DNA of 64,000 bases. Source: Paraburkholderia sp. BCC1886 (GTDB lineage Bacteria > Pseudomonadota > Gammaproteobacteria > Burkholderiales > Burkholderiaceae). Where the stretch lies: NCBI RefSeq assembly GCF_900996245.1, contig NZ_CAAJGK010000035.1:124001-188000 (forward strand), given 5' to 3'. Under the pieces are notes generated by a model, which did no database searches, was not told where the DNA came from, and saw only the letters and a list, made by a program, of their open reading frames with translations. Positions 60,468 through 64,000 of the stretch are shown one piece after another; position 1 is the first letter of the stretch, and each line of letters begins with the position of its first letter. Made by a program: the position numbers and the translations under genes.

Positions 60468-60484
60468 GCTAAGGAAGCGTTAAG
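60468..60484 (+). promoter_or_regulatory. Candidate PmrA/QseB-type box upstream of the two-component operon
   Basis: GCTAAG-GAAGC-GTTAAG: two hexamers with an 11-bp period, the architecture of PmrA/QseB-type sites (CTTAAT-N5-CTTAAT), 57 bp before the response regulator start. It suggests autoregulation. Confidence 0.5.
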
Positions 60485-60540
60485 CTTCTGACCTGCAAAA
60501 TGCACGGGCCACGATGGCCAATGTATAAGGGGGAGGCGCC

Positions 60541-61200
60541 ATGCGTCTGTTGCTGGTCGAAGACGACGAGATGATCGCCGAGTCCGTGTCGGGTGCGCTG
60601 CGTCGCGCGGGCTATGCGGTCGATTGGGCGAACGACGGCCGCGCCGCGGAGTTGTCGCTGGGCAATGGCGTGTACGACCTCGTCCTGCTCGATCTGGGCT
60701 TGCCGAAACGGGACGGCATCGACGTGCTGAACACGTATCGCAAGAACGGCGGTGCCGCGCCGGTCATCATCCTGACTGCGCGCGATGCGGTCGAGGAGCG
60801 CATCCGCGGACTGGACGCCGGCGCCGACGACTATCTGATCAAACCCTTCGACCTCGACGAACTGGCGGCCCGCATTCGCGCGCTATTGCGTCGACGGACC
60901 GGCCAGAAGCAGCCGGTCTATGCGCACGGCGAACTGACGCTCGATCCGGCGGCGCACGATGTCGCGAAGAACGGTGTGCCGATGCCGCTGGTCCCACGCG
61001 AATTCGCGCTGCTGCAGGCGCTAATAGAAGAGCCCACCCGCGTGTTCACCAAAGCCGAACTGGAAGAGAAGCTTTATGGCTGGGGCGAGGAAGTGGGCAG
61101 CAACACGATCGAGGTGCACGTGCATAGCCTGCGCCGCAAGATCGGTGCAGACCAGGTCGTGACCGTGCGCGGCGTCGGCTATCGCCTGAAGAGGTGCTGA
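60541..61200 (+). CDS. OmpR-family response regulator, QseB/PmrA-like
   Basis: A 219-aa response regulator. The receiver domain has the acidic pair EDD (7-9), the phosphoacceptor Asp51 (LLDLGLPKRDG) and Lys101 (IKPFDLDELAARIRALLRR). The C-terminal winged helix (HGELTLDPAAHDVAKNG, NTIEVHVHSLRRKIG, RGVGYRLKR) binds direct repeats. A GGGGGAGG lies upstream of the ATG. Its stop overlaps the kinase start (TGATG). Two candidate binding sites are in this window, at 60468-60484 and 63068-63084. Confidence 0.93.
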   Translation: MRLLLVEDDEMIAESVSGALRRAGYAVDWANDGRAAELSLGNGVYDLVLLDLGLPKRDGIDVLNTYRKNGGAAPVIILTARDAVEERIRGLDAGADDYLIKPFDLDELAARIRALLRRRTGQKQPVYAHGELTLDPAAHDVAKNGVPMPLVPREFALLQALIEEPTRVFTKAELEEKLYGWGEEVGSNTIEVHVHSLRRKIGADQVVTVRGVGYRLKRC

Positions 61201-62552
61201 TGACGTCGATTCGACGCTGGCTGCTGGGCTGGTTGATCTTCGGTCTGGCGGCGGCCTCGCTGGTCGCGGCTTACGGTATTTTCCACACGGCACGCGTCGA
61301 AGCGGGCGAACTGTTCGACTACGAGTTGCGCACCGTCGCGCTGTCGTTACCGTCCGGCGTCGCGAGCGGCGGCAGCCGGGAATCGCAGACACCCGATTTC
61401 GGCGATCTGGCCGACGACCGCATCGTCATCGACATCTGGAACCGCGCGGGCGAACTCATCTACCATCCCGCGCAGTCGCCGGTGCTGCCGCGGCTCGCGC
61501 CCGGCTTCGATACGGTCGAGCGGGGCGGCGCGCATTGGCGCACGTTCGGCGTTCAGCAAGCCGGCCGCTATGTCCAGGTGGCGCAACCGGTTTCGGTCAG
61601 GGAAGACCTTGCGCTGCAACTGGCCTTACATACGTTGTGGCCGCTCGCCATTCTGGTGCCCATTACGATCGTCCTCGTGCTGCTGGTCGTCGCGCGCGGC
61701 CTCGCGCCGATCGGCAGTCTGTCGCGCACGCTGTCGACGCGCTCCATCGATTCGCTGGAACCCTTGCGGCTCGACGGGTCGGTGCCCGTGGAAATCCGGC
61801 CGCTCGTGGAAGCGCTCAACGATCTGCTGCAACGTCTGAGCACGGCGACCCATGCACAGCGGACCTTCATTGCCGATGCCGCCCATGAATTGCGCTCGCC
61901 GCTCGCGGCGCTGAAACTGCAGATTCAGGCGGCGTCGCGCGATGGGTCGTTGAAAGGCGAGGGCCAGACACTGGAGCGCGTCGAGGGGCGTGTGAACCGG
62001 ATGATCCACCTCGTGCAGCAGTTGCTGACGCTGGCCCGTGAAGATGCGCATCTTCTCACGACGATGGTGCCGATGAGCCTGCGTCGAACCGCCGAGCAGG
62101 TCGTCGGCGATCTTTCGCTGGTCGCCGAAACCCGCTCGATCGATCTCGGACTCGAATGCGAAGCATCCGCCGACGCTTCGGATGCTTACACGGTGCTGGC
62201 GGAACCGCATGGCATGAGCGTGCTGCTGAACAACCTCGTCAACAACGCGATTCGTCATACGCCTCCCGGCGGACGGGTCGACGTGGTGCTGCGGCGCTCG
62301 GCGGGACACGTCGGTCTTGACGTGGTGGACACCGGACCCGGCATTCCAGAGTCGGAAATCGAACGTGTTTTCGACCGCTTCTATCGCGGCGAGGAGGCGC
62401 GAGGCGAGGGCAGCGGACTGGGGCTCGCGATCGTTTCGCGCATCGCCGGGCGGCATCGGGTGGAACTGTCGTTACGCAACAACGTGGGTGCCACGGGCCT
62501 GACCGTATCGCTTTCCGGCTTCACTGCCGGCGAAGTCACCGGCAGCGCGTGA
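61200..62552 (+). CDS. Sensor histidine kinase, QseC/PmrB-like
   Basis: A 450-aa membrane kinase with two transmembrane helices (about residues 8-28 and 140-165) flanking a 110-residue periplasmic sensor, a HAMP-like linker, the HisKA box (FIADAAHELRSPLAALKLQIQ, His229) and an HATPase domain (NNLVNNAIRHTPPGG, DTGPGIPESEIERVFDRFYRG, GSGLGLAIVSRI). It would phosphorylate the response regulator encoded upstream. No short acidic ExxE pair typical of iron-sensing PmrB was noticed in the sensor, so the signal is undetermined. Confidence 0.93.
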   Translation: MTSIRRWLLGWLIFGLAAASLVAAYGIFHTARVEAGELFDYELRTVALSLPSGVASGGSRESQTPDFGDLADDRIVIDIWNRAGELIYHPAQSPVLPRLAPGFDTVERGGAHWRTFGVQQAGRYVQVAQPVSVREDLALQLALHTLWPLAILVPITIVLVLLVVARGLAPIGSLSRTLSTRSIDSLEPLRLDGSVPVEIRPLVEALNDLLQRLSTATHAQRTFIADAAHELRSPLAALKLQIQAASRDGSLKGEGQTLERVEGRVNRMIHLVQQLLTLAREDAHLLTTMVPMSLRRTAEQVVGDLSLVAETRSIDLGLECEASADASDAYTVLAEPHGMSVLLNNLVNNAIRHTPPGGRVDVVLRRSAGHVGLDVVDTGPGIPESEIERVFDRFYRGEEARGEGSGLGLAIVSRIAGRHRVELSLRNNVGATGLTVSLSGFTAGEVTGSA

Positions 62553-62672
62553 TTCGCGTTCTCAACCGGCTTCAGGTTGCCCTCAGCCTGGCTCATTAAG
62601 ATGGTCTCTCACCAACGCGCTGCCCGACATTAGACACGCGTCGGGCCACTCGTCAGACCACGAGCCCAAGCC

Positions 62673-63035
62673 ATGAAGCCAGCCACTCTCGACATCTTGC
62701 GAGCCCATCTGCTCGCGGCATCGCTTACCGCCGTGAGCGCGCAGATCGTCGTAGGTCTCACCATCGTGGTACTCCACGTCTCCGGGCAGTGGTTCGGCAC
62801 AGCGCCGTTCCGGCTGTTGGCGATCATCGTGATTGTCGCCGGTGTGGTCGTTATCCGGGAGTGCTCGAACGCCGCGTTCCAATGTGCGTTGCAGAGCGGT
62901 CACGCGACGCCCGAGGTGGGGCAAACGTGCATTGTGTCGATTGCGGAAGATTGTCCGCGCGGCTGGCTCGTCGTGCTTCATCTGCGTTTGACCGGCAGAG
63001 CGTTCGTGCTTGCCGGCCGTGCTTGCCGGCCGTAA
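62673..63035 (+). CDS. Hypothetical small membrane protein
   Basis: A 120-aa candidate with two hydrophobic helices (AASLTAVSAQIVVGLTIVVLHV; LLAIIVIVAGVVVI) and a cysteine-containing C-terminal part. The ribosome site is weak and no family is recognised. It is kept because the helices and codon pattern look real and it fills the gap between the kinase and the fur-like gene. The antisense frame here (62583-62981) is less convincing. Confidence 0.4.
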   Translation: MKPATLDILRAHLLAASLTAVSAQIVVGLTIVVLHVSGQWFGTAPFRLLAIIVIVAGVVVIRECSNAAFQCALQSGHATPEVGQTCIVSIAEDCPRGWLVVLHLRLTGRAFVLAGRACRP

Positions 63036-63067
63036 TGGAACCGTCAGCAGCGGCCCCGCCGTAGACG

Positions 63068-63084
63068 CTTAAGCTTCCCTTAAG
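63068..63084 (+). promoter_or_regulatory. PmrA/QseB-type box upstream of the fur-like gene
   Basis: CTTAAG-CTTCC-CTTAAG: a perfect hexamer direct repeat with an 11-bp period, about 100 bp before the Fur-family start. This is a close match to the PmrA/QseB architecture and better than the site before the two-component operon. Confidence 0.6.
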
Positions 63085-63184
63085 CAGGTCGCTCGCATAC
63101 TTCGAGAATTTCCCTCCCATCCCTTGTTGTACACAGCAGTCGGCGCGGGTGATTGGCCACGGTGTGTCCACTGCGATCGAGTCC

Positions 63185-63631
63185 ATGCACACTCATAAAC
63201 TTCTGGAGCGGGTCGGCCTGCGACCCACCTCGCCCCGCGCAATGGTGCTGGAGTACTTCCGGGCTCATGCTCACGAACACTTCAGCGTCGAGCAAATCTA
63301 CAAGCTGCTGAACGGAGAGGAGCGAGTGATGAGCATGGCGACGGTCTACCGGGTGTTGGCGCAACTCGTCGATACGCGGCTGCTGTCGTCGGTGGCTTTC
63401 GGTGATGGACGCACGGTCTACGAGCTCAATGACGGCAAGCCGCATGACCACCTCGTGTGCACCGCGTGCGGCGATATCGACGAGTTCTTCGACACCGCCA
63501 TCGAAGCGCGTCAGAAAGAGATCGTCGACTCGCGCGATTTCACGCTGTCGGGACGGCAACTGGTGTTGTTCGGCATCTGTTCGGCCTGCCGGAAAGCGGG
63601 TGTGCGCTTGAAAAGCCCGCCGCGACGATAA
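63185..63631 (+). CDS. Fur-family metalloregulator
   Basis: A 148-aa Fur-type repressor. The N-terminal winged helix (LLERVGLRPTSPRAMVLEYFRAHAHEHFSVEQIYKLL, MSMATVYRVLAQLVDTRLL) binds DNA; the metal-binding half has NDGKPHDHLVCTACGDIDEFFD and a second CxxC (GICSACRKAG), the usual zinc pair. ATG 63185 gives normal Fur length; an in-frame GTG at 63149 is an alternative. A PmrA/QseB-type box lies upstream. Its neighbours, a TonB-dependent receptor and the PepSY set, are typical iron-regulated genes. Whether it senses iron, zinc or another metal is not settled by sequence alone. Confidence 0.92.
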   Translation: MHTHKLLERVGLRPTSPRAMVLEYFRAHAHEHFSVEQIYKLLNGEERVMSMATVYRVLAQLVDTRLLSSVAFGDGRTVYELNDGKPHDHLVCTACGDIDEFFDTAIEARQKEIVDSRDFTLSGRQLVLFGICSACRKAGVRLKSPPRR

Positions 63632-63658
63632 GCACGGCGAGCCGCGGGTTTCCCTCGC

Positions 63659-64000
63659 TTACTGATAAAAATTAAGCGTCAACATGGCCGAGCGTCCCGG
63701 CGCCCACGTCGCATAGATCGGGTAAGCCGTCGAAAAATACTTCTTGTCGAAAATGTTCTGCACGTTCAGTTGCAGATCGATGGCCTTCGACACGTGGTAC
63801 GTCGCCATCGCGTCGAAACGCGCATAACCCGGCGTCCATTTGCGCGAGGTGGCGGCGACCGCCGCATACGTCAGGCTCGAAATCGTGGCGCCGCCGCCGA
63901 TCGACAGTTGCGGCAGCACGTCGTAGTAGGTCCACAGCGTGAAGTTGTGCCTGGGCACCATCACCATCGGCAGACCCGATGCAGTCCGGTTGGCGGCGCC
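63659..64000 (-). CDS. TonB-dependent siderophore receptor, C-terminal part (5' end outside window)
   Basis: Open on the minus strand from the window edge: the last 113 residues of a TonB-dependent receptor. It has RHNFTLWTYYDVLPQLSIGGGATI, DLQLNVQNIFDKKYFSTAY and the terminal strand AMLTLNFYQ, the standard barrel end (NLFDKKYF-type motif). It would import a ferric siderophore through the outer membrane. It is convergent with the fur-like gene, 27 bp away. Confidence 0.9.
   Translation of the reverse strand, partial: GAANRTASGLPMVMVPRHNFTLWTYYDVLPQLSIGGGATISSLTYAAVAATSRKWTPGYARFDAMATYHVSKAIDLQLNVQNIFDKKYFSTAYPIYATWAPGRSAMLTLNFYQ

Noticed and set aside
62583..62981. Minus-strand 132-codon frame opposite the small membrane protein
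   Set aside because: It is charged and Arg/His-rich without hydrophobic segments or motif; the plus frame has two clear helices.

Overview
The window is a GC-rich chromosomal segment with the gene style of Burkholderiaceae, most likely Paraburkholderia: trimeric porins of the Burkholderia type, many ATGA/GTGA start-stop overlaps, and uniform high GC with short AT-rich promoter islands. No rRNA, tRNA, CRISPR array, insertion sequence or prophage was seen. The genus is an inference from gene content; no database search was run. Most of the window encodes envelope and surface functions.

Layout. 1-1123: 3' end of a class A penicillin-binding protein. 1223-8208 (minus): formylglycine-generating enzyme, HAD-like lipoprotein, sulfatase, and MFS/spermidine-synthase fusion. 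8476-15344 (plus): a divergent MoxR/Bat-type operon (AAA ATPase, DUF58, DUF4381-like, two VWA proteins, BatD-like). 15358-24264: GH15 glycosidase, small lipoprotein, porin, a three-subunit membrane GMC dehydrogenase (small subunit, flavoprotein, triheme cytochrome c), a beta-class GST and a DsbA-like protein. 24280-26112: hipBA with three phased operators.

26116-46316: an exopolysaccharide island. A Wzx/Wzy-type operon (acyltransferase, Wzy-like, WcaJ-like, Wza, Wzb, Wzc, two glycosyltransferases, pyruvyltransferase, Wzx-like, GH71-like hydrolase, GalU) and a porin are bracketed by AraC/DJ-1-like regulators. The outer two regulators share a direct repeat of about 896 bp with six differences by eye. 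A conserved direct-repeat element lies upstream of two regulators and, as a variant, upstream of the operon. A small FlhD-like protein is encoded next to it.

46699-55930: three small plus-strand genes, then a minus-strand operon for a second surface glycan: BcsB-like protein, NfrB-like glycosyltransferase with two C-terminal MshEN-type modules, NfrA-like outer-membrane protein, and a DUF4434-like secreted protein. This resembles the c-di-GMP-controlled N4-glycan system of E. coli with a BcsB-like protein added.

56502-64000: Dyp-type peroxidase, a SET-domain protein, an iron-uptake membrane set (DUF3649, PepSY, DUF3325) with a candidate Fur box, a QseBC/PmrAB-like two-component system, a Fur-family regulator, and the 3' end of a TonB-dependent receptor. 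PmrA/QseB-like direct repeats lie upstream of both the response regulator and the fur-like gene. A recurring feature of the window is in-frame short tandem repeats (6-15 bp units) inside exported or membrane proteins.
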